Below, in pieces: positions 1 through 8,923 of a DNA stretch of 64,000 bases (positions are counted from its first letter, which is position 1; each line of letters starts with the position of its first letter). Position numbers and translations under genes: made by a program. The notes beneath the pieces are model-generated. The model searched no databases, had not been told where the DNA came from, and was given only the letters and a program-made list of their open reading frames with translations. The stretch lies in contig NZ_CP046565.1 in NCBI RefSeq assembly GCF_012769535.1, forward strand, positions 186,001 through 250,000, in the 5' to 3' direction. The stretch is from Methylococcus geothermalis. Lineage in GTDB: Bacteria > Pseudomonadota > Gammaproteobacteria > Methylococcales > Methylococcaceae.

Positions 1-1
1 G

Positions 2-685
2 CCGGGGGTGGTCACGCATATGGACATCATGCCGGTGTTCGATATCTACGTATCGGCCGAGGGGCGCGACCTCGGTGGCGTGCTGGCCGATGTCGAGAGA
101 GTCGTCAAGTCTATGGAGAACGAGCTGCCCCGCGGCACGAAGGTCGACATCAAGGGACAGGCCGAAACCATGGCCCGTGCGTACATTGAGCTGCTGGGTG
201 GCCTCCTTGCCGCGATCGTGCTGATCTATTTGCTGCTCGTCATCAACTTCCAGTCCTGGCTCGATCCCTTCATCATCATTACCGCCCTGCCCGGCGCCTT
301 GGCGGGCATCGCCTGGTCGCTGTTCATCACCCATACCAATATTTCGGTGCCGGCGCTGACGGGCGCCATCATGTCGATGGGTACGGCAACCGCCAATTCG
401 ATCCTGGTCGTTTCCTACGCCCGCGAACGGCTCGAAGTGCATGGCGATGCCCTCAAAGCAGCCGTCGAGGCGGGCTACGCGCGCATCCGGCCGGTGCTGA
501 TGACCGCCTCGGCCATGGTCATCGGCATGCTGCCGATGTCGCTGAGCAACTCCCAGAACGCGCCGCTGGGCCGCGCCGTCATGGGCGGATTGATGCTCGC
601 CACCTTTGCGACCCTGCTGTTCGTGCCCTGCGTTTACGCCATGATTTACAGCAAGCGAACCGCCAGCCGAAAGGAGAAAAGCTGA
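2..685 (+). CDS. RND efflux pump, inner-membrane subunit (C-terminal part)
   Basis: Partial gene: the reading frame is open to the window edge, so the GTG at 8 is probably internal. The roughly 228 residues visible are the C-terminal end of an AcrB/CzcA-type resistance-nodulation-division transporter. It shows the last periplasmic stretch, then about five hydrophobic helices, with the family-typical segment RIRPVLMTASAMVIGMLPM and a conserved final helix before a basic tail. Such pumps exchange protons for exported compounds across the inner membrane. Its stop overlaps the start of the adaptor gene (TGATG), and the outer-membrane partner follows, so the three form one operon. Substrate cannot be told. 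Confidence 0.93.
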   Translation, partial: PGVVTHMDIMPVFDIYVSAEGRDLGGVLADVERVVKSMENELPRGTKVDIKGQAETMARAYIELLGGLLAAIVLIYLLLVINFQSWLDPFIIITALPGALAGIAWSLFITHTNISVPALTGAIMSMGTATANSILVVSYARERLEVHGDALKAAVEAGYARIRPVLMTASAMVIGMLPMSLSNSQNAPLGRAVMGGLMLATFATLLFVPCVYAMIYSKRTASRKEKS

Positions 686-1911
686 TGCCCAAGATTCTGC
701 GCGAACCGCGTGTTGCCCTAGCGATCCTGCTTTGCATCGCATATGTCGGCTATCAGTTCTATGAGCGCAAGCGCGCCGCCGATGCCCTGCGCGAGGAGAC
801 GCTCAGGGAGGCCGTGCCGACCGTTGCCGTGACTCATGCCCGACCGGTTGCGCCGACCGCGACCATTTCGCTTCCCGGCAATATCGACGCCTGGTATCAG
901 GCGCCGATCTATGCCCAGATCCCGGGCTATGTGAAGATGTGGTACAAGGATTACGGCGCGCGCGTGAAGCAGGGGGAGGTGCTCGCAGAAATCAGCCAGC
1001 CGACGCTCGATGCCGAATTTTCTCAGGCCAAGGCGGATCTGGACTCGCAGCGCGCCAAATACAATCTCGCCCTGGTGTCCCTGAAGCGCTGGCTGGCCCT
1101 GCGCGAATCGCATGCAGTGTCGGAGCAGTCGATTTCGGTCCAGGAAGCCAATGAGCGATCCGAAGCGGCACTGGTCAAGGCCGCGGAGAACAACGTCAAT
1201 AATTTTCTGGCGAAGATGCGCTTCAAAACCATCGTCGCACCCTATGACGGCGTGGTGACGCAACGCAATATCAACGTCGGCGATTATATCAATAAGGACG
1301 GCTATATCAGCAGCGCCAACGGCAATACGGTCAGCAATCTGTTTTCCGTGGCCGATATCCATAAGATGCGCCTCTTCATTTCCGTGCCGAGCACCTTTGC
1401 GGAAATACTTAAACCCGGCCTTACCGCGGACGTCACCGTGCCGCAATTCACCAACCGTCATTTCACCGCCAACTTCCTGACCGCCGCCAATGGCATCGAC
1501 CCGAATACCCGCACCATCATTACCGAATTCACGATCGACAATGAAGATGGCGCATTATGGCCAGGATCGTACGCCACGGTCAGTCTCACGGTGCCGGTTG
1601 ATACCCATATTCTGAGCATTCCCGCCAGCGCCCTGGTATTTCAGGAAGCCAACACCCAAGTCGCCGTGGTGTCGGATGACGATCGCGTTCACTTCAAGCC
1701 GATCCAGGTGAGCAAAATTCTCGACGGAACGGTCGAATTCACCGAAGGCGTTTCCCGCGACGAGCGTATCGTGAACAACCCCAGCGCCGCCTTGCTCGAA
1801 GGCGACAAGGTGCGCGTCGTCACGCCCGCGCCGGGCTATGATCTTTCCAGCCAGGAAACGCCTCCTGCGGCCAAGCAACCCGCCTCAACAATCCCCGCTC
1901 CCGCCGAATAA
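685..1911 (+). CDS. RND efflux periplasmic adaptor (membrane fusion protein)
   Basis: A 408-residue HlyD/AcrA-family adaptor that would bridge the inner-membrane pump and the outer-membrane channel. It has an N-terminal membrane anchor (about residues 10-25), a lipoyl-like half domain near residues 65-105, a helical hairpin to about 175, the second lipoyl half (APYDGVVTQRNINVGDYI), a beta-barrel domain, and a Pro/Ala-rich C-terminus. AAGGAG lies just before the ATG, which overlaps the pump stop codon by one base, indicating translational coupling. The next gene overlaps its own stop in the same manner. Typical family length. Confidence 0.94.
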   Translation: MPKILREPRVALAILLCIAYVGYQFYERKRAADALREETLREAVPTVAVTHARPVAPTATISLPGNIDAWYQAPIYAQIPGYVKMWYKDYGARVKQGEVLAEISQPTLDAEFSQAKADLDSQRAKYNLALVSLKRWLALRESHAVSEQSISVQEANERSEAALVKAAENNVNNFLAKMRFKTIVAPYDGVVTQRNINVGDYINKDGYISSANGNTVSNLFSVADIHKMRLFISVPSTFAEILKPGLTADVTVPQFTNRHFTANFLTAANGIDPNTRTIITEFTIDNEDGALWPGSYATVSLTVPVDTHILSIPASALVFQEANTQVAVVSDDDRVHFKPIQVSKILDGTVEFTEGVSRDERIVNNPSAALLEGDKVRVVTPAPGYDLSSQETPPAAKQPASTIPAPAE

Positions 1912-3533
1912 TGGGCAAGCGCCTGCGGACGACCCCGGAAATGTCACGTATTCTTCGCACACGCATGCGGCGTAGCGGCCTGTTATTACTGCTGGCGCTC
2001 AATTTGTCGGCGTGTATCGATGGCCCGGCCATCGATCTGGCGCCCAACTATGAGCCCACCCCATTCGTCGTCCCCGATGCCTGGCATGGGTCGAGCCCCT
2101 TTGTCGAAGCCAAGCCGTCGGATGGCGAGTTGCGCCCGGATTGGTGGAAGCTTTTTAACGATCCGATCCTGAACCGGCTCGAAGAACAGGCCATGGCGGC
2201 CAATCCCGATCTGCAGGCCGCCGCCGAGCGCTTCGTCCAGGCGCGCGACATGATGATGAAGGTGCGCTCGCGCCTGATCCCGCAACTCGGTGTGGAATTC
2301 GGCGCTTCGGACAATCGGCAGTCCGTCAATACGCTGTTTCGCGCGCCCAACGCTCCGATCGAGCAGTCGGACTACTCCAGCGGGGGACTCGCAACCTGGG
2401 AGCCCGACTTCTGGTCGGCGATCCGCAACCGGGTGCGGGCGGAGATTTACCAGGCAGAACAGCGCGCCGCCGAATACGGGCTCGCGCGCCTGAGCCTGCA
2501 GGCGGAAATCGCGGCGGACTATTTCACGCTGCGCGGCTACGATGCACAGGATTCGGTCTATACCCAGTCGATCGCCTACTATAAAAAGTCGCTGGAAATC
2601 GTCGATGCCCAGTTCAAAGGCGCGATCGTGCCGCAACTCGACGTCGCCCGTGCCGAATACCTGCTGCACAGCACCGAGGCGAAAGAGCTCGATATTCAGG
2701 GCAAACGTCAGGTAGCCGAACATGCCATCGCCATCCTCGTCAACATGGCGCCGGCCGCTTTCAGTATCGCGCCCGTTGACGAGCTGCCATCGCCGAATTT
2801 TACGGTTCCGCAGAATATTCCTGCCTCCCTGCTCGAACGCCGGCCCGACATCGCCCAGATGGAGCGCCAGATGGCGCAGGCGAACCGCGCCATCGGCATC
2901 GCTCGCGCCGCTTTTTTCCCGAATGTGGTGTTCAAGGCCAGTGGCGGCTATGAAAACGGCAGCATGAACCTGATCGCGCTTGCCAACAGCTACTGGTCCT
3001 ACGGCGCTTCCGTTTCCATGCCGCTGTTTCAGGGCGGTCTACGCCGCGCTCAATTGCAGCAGTCCTGGTCGGCCTATCGCGAAACCGAAGACAAGTACCG
3101 TTCGACCGTGCTCAACGCCTTTCGCGAAGTCGAAAACGGTTTGAGCCTGACCAATCGGCTGACCTTAGCGGCCGATCGGCAGGACGAAGCCGTCAAGGCC
3201 GCGCTGCAAACGCAAAACCTGACCATGGAGCTTTATCTGGGCGGCCTGATCACCAGTCTTGATCTCATCTACGCGCAGATCAACACGCTGACGGCGCGCA
3301 TCGACGCCGTGGTGCTCAAGACCGAACGGCTGAAAAGCTTGGTTGCGCTCGTACGCGCGCTCGGCGGCGGCTGGAACCGCAAGCAATTGCCCGCCGACGA
3401 TCAGATTCAGCCCTTCGGCGTGTTCGAAGAATATGGCAATGCCGGTAAACCGGCGCCTGCGGGTGGAATCGACGTTCCGGCGGACAATAACAGGCTGAAT
3501 AACGACCTGACCAAGCCGCTTGTTCAGCCATGA
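1911..3533 (+). CDS. RND efflux outer-membrane lipoprotein, NodT/OprM family
   Basis: A 540-residue outer-membrane factor. The N-terminus carries a lipoprotein signal with lipobox LSAC (Cys at about residue 35), followed by two OEP repeats rich in coiled-coil heptads (around 90-300 and 310-490). Motif LLERRPDIAQMERQMAQANRAIGIARAAFFP is the typical second-repeat junction of NodT proteins (quoted region about residues 305-335). TolC-like trimers form the exit duct for the pump encoded upstream. The ATG at 1911 overlaps the adaptor stop; an internal ATG at 1941 would also leave a good signal peptide, so the exact start is uncertain. A Pro/Asn-rich tail of about 50 residues follows the domain. 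Confidence 0.93.
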   Translation: MGKRLRTTPEMSRILRTRMRRSGLLLLLALNLSACIDGPAIDLAPNYEPTPFVVPDAWHGSSPFVEAKPSDGELRPDWWKLFNDPILNRLEEQAMAANPDLQAAAERFVQARDMMMKVRSRLIPQLGVEFGASDNRQSVNTLFRAPNAPIEQSDYSSGGLATWEPDFWSAIRNRVRAEIYQAEQRAAEYGLARLSLQAEIAADYFTLRGYDAQDSVYTQSIAYYKKSLEIVDAQFKGAIVPQLDVARAEYLLHSTEAKELDIQGKRQVAEHAIAILVNMAPAAFSIAPVDELPSPNFTVPQNIPASLLERRPDIAQMERQMAQANRAIGIARAAFFPNVVFKASGGYENGSMNLIALANSYWSYGASVSMPLFQGGLRRAQLQQSWSAYRETEDKYRSTVLNAFREVENGLSLTNRLTLAADRQDEAVKAALQTQNLTMELYLGGLITSLDLIYAQINTLTARIDAVVLKTERLKSLVALVRALGGGWNRKQLPADDQIQPFGVFEEYGNAGKPAPAGGIDVPADNNRLNNDLTKPLVQP

Positions 3534-3616
3534 GCAACGGGGTTTTCCCTATCCCGGCGGAAAACACCCGAGGAAAGCGATAAGGCGAGAAATGAACGAT
3601 TTCCGCCCGGCGGGGA

Positions 3617-3919
3617 AAACCCAGCGGCGCACCCAGGTGCCGGCCGAACATCGTGATCGACACGGCGGACGCCAAGGGTTTCGTCGAAAACGGTCGGATC
3701 GGCGAGAGCGTCAGGCTGAAAATCACCGATCCCTGCCCGCGCTGCGTCATGAGGCCCCTGGCACAGGGCGATCTCCCCAAGGACCCTGGCATTTTCAAGC
3801 ACGGCATCGCGCGCGACAGCGTGCATGTGCCTTTCGCGGGCAGGGCGCTGTCCCGCGTGGGCGTCCACGCCAAGGTCCCGGCTCACCGGGCCGGCAAGAT
3901 TCTCCCTCGGGCCTCACTC
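3617..3919 (+). pseudogene. Eroded MOSC-domain protein remnant
   Basis: The plus-strand frame read here gives RPNIVIDTADAKGFVENG, then RLKITDPCPRCVM, LAQGDLPKDPG and VHVPFAGRAL. These are characteristic of the C-terminal half of MOSC-domain proteins (MoCo sulfurase C-terminal family), including the conserved Cys in PCPRC. There is no start codon with an N-terminal domain: a stop sits at 3593-3595. Several residues appear missing between IGESV and RLKITDP, and the frame ends without the expected terminus. I infer a decayed fragment between the efflux operon and the next genes. The longer overlapping frames on both strands show no protein-like features. Confidence 0.6.
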
Positions 3920-4069
3920 GTCATAAACCCGCCGCACCAGTTCCCGGAACCAGCGCGGGCGGGCGATCACGACGTAGATGCCCACGAGACTGGTGATGGG
4001 CATCGGCCCCACGCCCAGGAGGGTGAGCAGCAGCAGTACGAAGATGCAATTCCAGCGGGATGCGTTCAT
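3914..4069 (-). CDS. Small membrane protein, 51 residues, unknown function
   Basis: A short minus-strand gene, start at 4069, preceded by GAGG at a spacing of about 8 bases. It encodes an N-terminal polar stub, one long hydrophobic segment interrupted by GPMPITS (residues 21-27), then a basic amphipathic tail RPRWFRELVRRVYDE. The hydrophobic/basic pattern and the clean ribosome site argue for a real protein; the other frames here are arginine-rich antisense shadows. It is transcribed divergently from the MCE transporter operon and could share its regulatory region. I do not know a function. Confidence 0.6.
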   Translation of the reverse strand: MNASRWNCIFVLLLLTLLGVGPMPITSLVGIYVVIARPRWFRELVRRVYDE

Positions 4070-4170
4070 GATTTGAGCCTCGGCTGTCCTGTTGATCGAT
4101 GCGCTCCATGATCGTCCAATATCGACGACCGAAAAAGCGTCCCCGCCCGTTCCGTCCCCGTAAAGTAAAC

Positions 4171-5298
4171 ATGACCGACTCCGCGTCCCAAATGCTTGCC
4201 CCTCCCGAATTCGCCGTGGCGCGCGGCAGGGCTGCCGTCCGCGGCCATTGGAACCTGCGCGGCCTGATGGCGGGCGCGCCGGACCTGCGGGAGCGGCTGC
4301 GGAATACGGCGCGGGAACGCGACCTGGAATGGGATTTGCGCGAGGTGACCCTGCTCGACAGCGCCGGCGCCTTCGTCCTGTGGCAGGCCTGGGGCGAGCG
4401 GCTGCCCGAGCGGGTGCTGCTGCGCCCCGAGCAGCAATCCGCATTCCGCCGCTGGCAGGCCGGCGGGATTCCGTCGATGCGGGACGGCCAGCGGCCTCCC
4501 GTGCCGATGCGCCGACGGATCATCGCCGCGCTGGCCGGCCTGGGTGACCACCTGCTGGCGATCCTCGCGCTGCTCGGCCAGTTGATCCTGGACCTGCTTC
4601 ATCTCGCCCGCCATCCGGGTGAAATTCCCTGGCGGGAGATTTCGTCCACGATCCACGAAACCGGCGGCCGCGCCTTAGGGATCACGGCCCTGGTGGGCTT
4701 TCTGATAGGGGTGGTGGTCAGCTATCTGTCCTCCTTGCAACTGCGAACCTTCGGCGCACAGGTCTACATCGTCAACATCCTGGGAATGAGCATCATCCGC
4801 GAACTCGGCCCGCTGCTGGCCGCCATCCTGGTAGCGGGCCGCTCCGGCTCGTCGATGACTGCACGGATCGGCGTGATGCGAGTGACCCAGGAACTGGACG
4901 CCCTCGCGGCCATGGGCATTTCGCAGTCGCTGCGGCTGATCCTGCCCAAGGTCATCGCGCTGGTGGTGGCCTTGCCGCTCCTGGTGGTGTGGACCGACGT
5001 GGTCGCCCTGGCGGGCGGCGCCGTTTCGGCCCACCTCGAGCTGGAAATCGGCTACCACCAGTTCTTCCAGAAACTGCCAGCCGCGGTTCCCGTCACCAAC
5101 TTCGCCATCGGCCTGGGCAAGGCCGCCGTGTTCGGCCTGTTCGTCGCACTGATCGCCTGCCATTACGGACTGCGCATCGAGCCCAATACCGAAAGCCTCG
5201 GCAATGAGACCACGAATTCGGTCGTGGTTTCCATCACCCTGGTGATCCTGATCGACGCCGTGTTCGCCATCCTGTTCCGAGGTGTGGGCATACGATGA
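4171..5298 (+). CDS. MCE-type lipid ABC transporter permease with N-terminal STAS-like domain (MlaE family)
   Basis: About 375 residues. The first ~100 residues look like a STAS-type domain (WDLREVTLLDSAGAFVLWQAWG), followed by a MlaE/YrbE permease of about 260 residues with five or six hydrophobic helices and family signature ELGPLLAAILVAGRSGSSMTARIG. The permease would move phospholipid or another lipid between the inner membrane and the periplasmic MCE protein. I chose the ATG at 4171 (MTDSAS); the frame stays open to 4099 but the extra residues are Arg/Pro-rich and unlikely. Its stop overlaps the ATPase start by four bases. MlaB-like STAS fused to the permease is a known variant of this family. 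Confidence 0.9.
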   Translation: MTDSASQMLAPPEFAVARGRAAVRGHWNLRGLMAGAPDLRERLRNTARERDLEWDLREVTLLDSAGAFVLWQAWGERLPERVLLRPEQQSAFRRWQAGGIPSMRDGQRPPVPMRRRIIAALAGLGDHLLAILALLGQLILDLLHLARHPGEIPWREISSTIHETGGRALGITALVGFLIGVVVSYLSSLQLRTFGAQVYIVNILGMSIIRELGPLLAAILVAGRSGSSMTARIGVMRVTQELDALAAMGISQSLRLILPKVIALVVALPLLVVWTDVVALAGGAVSAHLELEIGYHQFFQKLPAAVPVTNFAIGLGKAAVFGLFVALIACHYGLRIEPNTESLGNETTNSVVVSITLVILIDAVFAILFRGVGIR

Positions 5299-6065
5299 CG
5301 GACGGCGAAGTCATACGCATGGAGCACGTCTGGACGGCCTTCGGCGACAATCTGGTCCATCGCGACATCAGCTTGAGTCTTGCGCGCGGGCAGATCCTGG
5401 GGCTGGTCGGCGCCTCCGGCTGCGGCAAAACGGTGCTGATGCGCGAAATGATCGGCCTGCAGACACCCACCCAAGGGCAGGTTTGGCTGCTCGGCGAGTC
5501 GCTGGCGGAAGCCGACGCCCGCCGCAGGCAGCAGCTCCGCAACCGCTGCGGCGTGCTGTTCCAGGGTGGCGCCCTGTTCAGCGCGCTGAACGTGTTCGAC
5601 AACATCGCCTTCCCGCTGCGCGAACTCAAGGCGCTGGACGAGGAACTCATCGCCCATCTGGTCTGCATGAAGCTCGCCATGGTCGGCCTGGGGGCGGCCG
5701 ATGCCCTGCTGATGCCGGCGGAACTGTCCGGCGGCATGGTCAAACGCGCCGCCCTGGCCCGGGCCTTGATCATGGAGCCCGAAGTGGTCTTCCTGGACGA
5801 ACCCACCTCCGGCCTCGATCCGGTGCTGGGCGAAGAATTCGTCACCCTGTTGGGGCAGCTGCACCGGGAGCTGGGCTTCACCGTGGTCATGGTCACCCAC
5901 GACCTCGATACGCTCAGCGACCTGTGCACCTGCGTGGCGGTCCTCGCCGGGCAGCAACTGGTATCCTACGGCACACTGGACGATGCGATCGCCTGCACGC
6001 ATCCTTTCGCCCGCGACTTCTTCCACGGCAAACGCGCCCAGAGAATCCTCGGAAGGCACGATTGA
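5295..6065 (+). CDS. MCE-type lipid ABC transporter ATPase (MlaF family)
   Basis: A 256-residue ATP-binding cassette. Walker A is GASGCGKT (about residues 36-43), the signature LSGGMVKRAALARAL has the Met/Val after GG common in MlaF proteins, Walker B is VVFLDEPTSGLD, and the switch histidine lies in VTHDLD. It should power the STAS-permease encoded just upstream, with which it overlaps by ATGA, and precedes the MCE substrate-binding protein by one base. In the E. coli system the ATPase forms a dimer under the MlaE dimer. The lipid handled here is not deducible. Confidence 0.93.
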   Translation: MTDGEVIRMEHVWTAFGDNLVHRDISLSLARGQILGLVGASGCGKTVLMREMIGLQTPTQGQVWLLGESLAEADARRRQQLRNRCGVLFQGGALFSALNVFDNIAFPLRELKALDEELIAHLVCMKLAMVGLGAADALLMPAELSGGMVKRAALARALIMEPEVVFLDEPTSGLDPVLGEEFVTLLGQLHRELGFTVVMVTHDLDTLSDLCTCVAVLAGQQLVSYGTLDDAIACTHPFARDFFHGKRAQRILGRHD

Positions 6066-6066
6066 A

Positions 6067-6981
6067 ATGGTCAAGGAAACCTATGCCCTGCTGACCGGCC
6101 TGTTCGTCGTGATCCTCGGCGGTGCCCTCATCGGCATCGCCCTGTTCCTGGGCGATTATGGTGCGGAACGCGATGTCTACATCGTCTCCACCCAGGGCGC
6201 CGTCTCCGGCCTCAACCCGGAGTCGCTGGTCATCTTCCGCGGCGTCCGGGCCGGCAAGGTCACCTCGATCAGCTTCGCGCCCGATGATCCCCGCACCATC
6301 CTGGTCCGGATCGAGGTCGACAAGGGCCTGCCCATCACCCGCGGCACCTATGCCACCCTGCGGGTGCAGCCGCTCACCGGGCTGGCCCAGATCGACCTCA
6401 GCGACGACGGCAGCGATCCGCGCCCCCTGCACACCCATCCGCGGAACCCCTCGAACATCCCGCTGCACCCCTCGTTGCTGGACAAACTGGCGGGCTCGGG
6501 GACCGACATCCTCACCCAGGTCGCGCAACTCACCAGCCGCCTGAACGCCTTCCTCGACGACGGCAACCGCAACCGCATCGCGCATACCCTGGAAAGCCTG
6601 GACACCGCGGCGGCGGAGCTGGTCCGCCTGGAGCAGCGCATGGGAGAGGCGATCGAGCGCATTCCGGCCTTGGACGATAGATTGCAACAGGCGCTGGCGG
6701 ACCATTCCGCCATGGCCCGCGACGTCCGCGAAACCTCCCGCCAGATCAGGGAGTTGAGCAACAGCGCAAAGAAGGTCGTGGAGCTCGGAGCAACCGCGGG
6801 CGATACCCTCGTCCGCGACCGCCTGCCGGAATGGAACCGGCTGATGGACGACGCCGCCCGCACGGCGGCCAATCTGCGCAGGCTTTCGAAAACGCTGGAA
6901 GCCGATCCGCAAGCCCTGCTGCTGGGACCGCGGCCGGGCATCCCAGGTCCGGGGGAACCGGGATTTCAGGAGCCGAAATGA
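6067..6981 (+). CDS. MCE-domain lipid-binding protein (MlaD family)
   Basis: About 304 residues starting at ATG 6067, immediately after the ATPase. One N-terminal transmembrane helix (residues 7-28) is followed by a single MCE domain: VYIVSTQGAVSGLNPESLVIFRGVRAGKV and later the typical PLTGLAQIDLS turn. Residues 150-270 form a long helical coiled region, then a Pro/Gly-rich tail. MlaD-like proteins form hexameric rings that receive lipid from, or pass it to, the permease; the coiled region may extend this into a tube. The stop overlaps the start of the lipoprotein gene (ATGA), so the operon has four tightly coupled genes. Confidence 0.9.
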   Translation: MVKETYALLTGLFVVILGGALIGIALFLGDYGAERDVYIVSTQGAVSGLNPESLVIFRGVRAGKVTSISFAPDDPRTILVRIEVDKGLPITRGTYATLRVQPLTGLAQIDLSDDGSDPRPLHTHPRNPSNIPLHPSLLDKLAGSGTDILTQVAQLTSRLNAFLDDGNRNRIAHTLESLDTAAAELVRLEQRMGEAIERIPALDDRLQQALADHSAMARDVRETSRQIRELSNSAKKVVELGATAGDTLVRDRLPEWNRLMDDAARTAANLRRLSKTLEADPQALLLGPRPGIPGPGEPGFQEPK

Positions 6982-7499
6982 CGCGATGCCTTTCCTGGAT
7001 ACTGATGCTGTCGCTCGCCCTGCCCGCCTGCAGCCTGTTGCCGGAACGCCCGCCCCCGGCCGCGCTGCACGACTTCGGCATCGCCGCCGCCGCCGCGCCG
7101 GCGCCTTGGTCGGCGGTCGAAGTCGACGCCCCGGACTGGCTGCAGACCGACCGCTTGCAGTACCGCCTCCTCTACGCCAATCCCACCGAACTGCGCGCCT
7201 ATGCCCTTGACCGCTGGATCGCCCCGCCGCCGGCGCTGCTGGAGCAGCGGCTGAAGGCTGAACGCAACGGCAGCGGCTACCGCCTCCGCATCGAACTCCA
7301 GAGTTTCGAACAGGTGTTCGACCGCCCCGGCAGCTCTCATGTCACGATCCGCTTCCGCGCCGAAACGCCGACCGCCGACAAGACCTTCCAGCTCGACCAG
7401 CCCACAGCCAGCCCCGATGCCGCCGGGGCCGTACAAGCCTTCGCGCAGGCGATCGACCGCGCCGTCACCCAGCTCCGGACATGGCAGCCGTCAAACTGA
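6978..7499 (+). CDS. ABC-type transport auxiliary lipoprotein (PqiC-like)
   Basis: A 173-residue lipoprotein with a signal peptide ending in lipobox LPAC (Cys at residue 15). The remainder fits the ABC_trans_aux/PqiC fold: LQTDRLQYRLLYANPTELRAYALDRWIAPP, a region that in this family reports on the accessory component of MCE transporters, then FRAETPTADKTF and a C-terminal helix with Trp. It probably sits on the inner leaflet of the outer membrane and receives the MCE tunnel. Start at 6978 overlaps the MCE gene by four bases. Last gene of the operon; about 200 bases without a gene follow. Confidence 0.85.
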   Translation: MTRCLSWILMLSLALPACSLLPERPPPAALHDFGIAAAAAPAPWSAVEVDAPDWLQTDRLQYRLLYANPTELRAYALDRWIAPPPALLEQRLKAERNGSGYRLRIELQSFEQVFDRPGSSHVTIRFRAETPTADKTFQLDQPTASPDAAGAVQAFAQAIDRAVTQLRTWQPSN

Positions 7500-7701
7500 T
7501 GCGGGGCGTATGGCCCTTCTCTCTCTTGGGGAGAGGGGAACGTTTCCCGCCGCTTCCTGTCTGATTGAATACGACCCCCGTCTTCCCCCGTTCGGCGCGA
7601 AGCGTCCGGGATGCCGCAGCAAACGTACCTCCCATCCACCCCGCCCTGCCGGCGTATCTTCGTCCGGAAGCGCAACCGATCCGCACAGGTCCAGTTCCCC
7701 T

Positions 7702-8880
7702 ATGTCACATGGTTTAACGCATCTTTCCTTTTGGCCATTGTTGTTCGCGACCTTGGCTTTGACACATGTCACCATCGTCAGCGTCACCATCTTCCTGCAC
7801 CGTCACCAAGCCCACCGGGCGCTGTCCCTGCATCCCATAGCCAGCCATTTCTTTCGTTTCTGGCTCTGGCTGACGACGGCGACCGTGACCAAGGAATGGG
7901 TTTCCATCCATCGCAAGCATCACGCGCGCTGCGAAACCCCGGCAGACCCGCATAGCCCCCAAGTCCTCGGCATATTTACCGTCCTGCTGCGGGGTTGGAT
8001 GCTGTATCGCAAGGAAGCGAGAAACGCCGCGACCCTGGCCCAGTTCGGCAACGGTACGCCCGACGACTGGCTGGAACGCAAGCTGTACAGCCGCTTTCCC
8101 GACCTGGGAATAGCGCTGATGCTGGCCTTGAACCTGCTCCTGTTCGGCGCCGCGGGCGTGGCAGTGTGGGCGGTGCAGATGCTGTGGATTCCGTTCTGGG
8201 CGGCCGGCGTCGTCAACGGTCTCGGCCATTACTTGGGCTACCGCAATTTCGAAACCCCCGATGCGTCCACCAATCTGTGGCCCATCGGCATCATCATCGG
8301 CGGCGAGGAGCTGCACAACAACCACCATGCCTATCCCGCCTCGGCGAGGTTTTCGAACCAGGGATGGGAAATCGATCTCGGCTGGCTGTATATCCGGCTG
8401 ATGGCCCTCTTGAAACTGGCCAAGATCAGAAATACGCCTCCCAAGACCACCATCCATGCGAAAGCGTTGTCCGTCGACATGGACACCGTCAAAGCCGTGC
8501 TGCGCAACCGCGCGCACATCCTGAGCCTGTACGGTCGCCGCGTCATCGCGCCGGTCATGCGGTGGGAGCAGGCGAAATCGCCGAGAGCCGATCGTCGACG
8601 ACTCCGGCGGATGCGTCCGTTGCTGCTGCGCGAATACATCCAGGTGGACCCCGCCGCCTGGCAAAATTTCAGTCAGATGCTGGACAACAGCCAAGCCTTG
8701 GCGACGATCTACCAGTTCAAGCAACAGCTCAAGGCGGTATGGACCGACTCGCTCGCGAGCCACGAGGAGCGCCTGGAACGCTTGCGCGTCTGGTGCCTCC
8801 AGGCGAAACAAAGCGACCTCCCCTGGTTGCAGCACTTCGCCGACACCCTGAGCGGTTACCGGCTGCAGCCCGCCCATTAA
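7702..8880 (+). CDS. Acyl-lipid/acyl-CoA delta-9 type fatty-acid desaturase
   Basis: A 392-residue membrane di-iron desaturase. The three histidine boxes are present: HRHQAHR (about residue 33), HRKHHA (about 73) and HNNHH (about 206), with hydrophobic segments before, between and after them. It would introduce a cis double bond into membrane acyl chains. The C-terminal ~150 residues are soluble and helical (YQFKQQLKAVW ... LSGYRLQPAH), an extension I recall from proteobacterial desaturases of this subgroup. Start chosen at ATG 7702 just before the first membrane helix; the upstream part of the frame is low-complexity and has no protein character. The ribosome site is weak. Converges on the FetB-like gene. 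Confidence 0.88.
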   Translation: MSHGLTHLSFWPLLFATLALTHVTIVSVTIFLHRHQAHRALSLHPIASHFFRFWLWLTTATVTKEWVSIHRKHHARCETPADPHSPQVLGIFTVLLRGWMLYRKEARNAATLAQFGNGTPDDWLERKLYSRFPDLGIALMLALNLLLFGAAGVAVWAVQMLWIPFWAAGVVNGLGHYLGYRNFETPDASTNLWPIGIIIGGEELHNNHHAYPASARFSNQGWEIDLGWLYIRLMALLKLAKIRNTPPKTTIHAKALSVDMDTVKAVLRNRAHILSLYGRRVIAPVMRWEQAKSPRADRRRLRRMRPLLLREYIQVDPAAWQNFSQMLDNSQALATIYQFKQQLKAVWTDSLASHEERLERLRVWCLQAKQSDLPWLQHFADTLSGYRLQPAH

Positions 8881-8899
8881 CCACCGTCCGCGAGAAAGA

Positions 8900-8923
8900 G
8901 TGAGGGGCGCCCGCCCCCTTCAC
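8900..8923. terminator. Possible bidirectional hairpin between convergent genes
   Basis: GTGAGGGGC and a matching CCCC-TT-CAC arm can pair with a one- or two-base bulge around a GC-rich loop, overlapping the end of the fetB-like gene. There is no T-run, so it is only a weak terminator candidate. Confidence 0.3.

Noticed and set aside
7500-7701. CTCTC/GGGGAGAGG hairpin near 7517-7540 as a terminator of the MCE operon
   Set aside because: The stem is short and imperfect and no T-run follows; the rest of this 200-base gap shows no gene or repeat I can support.
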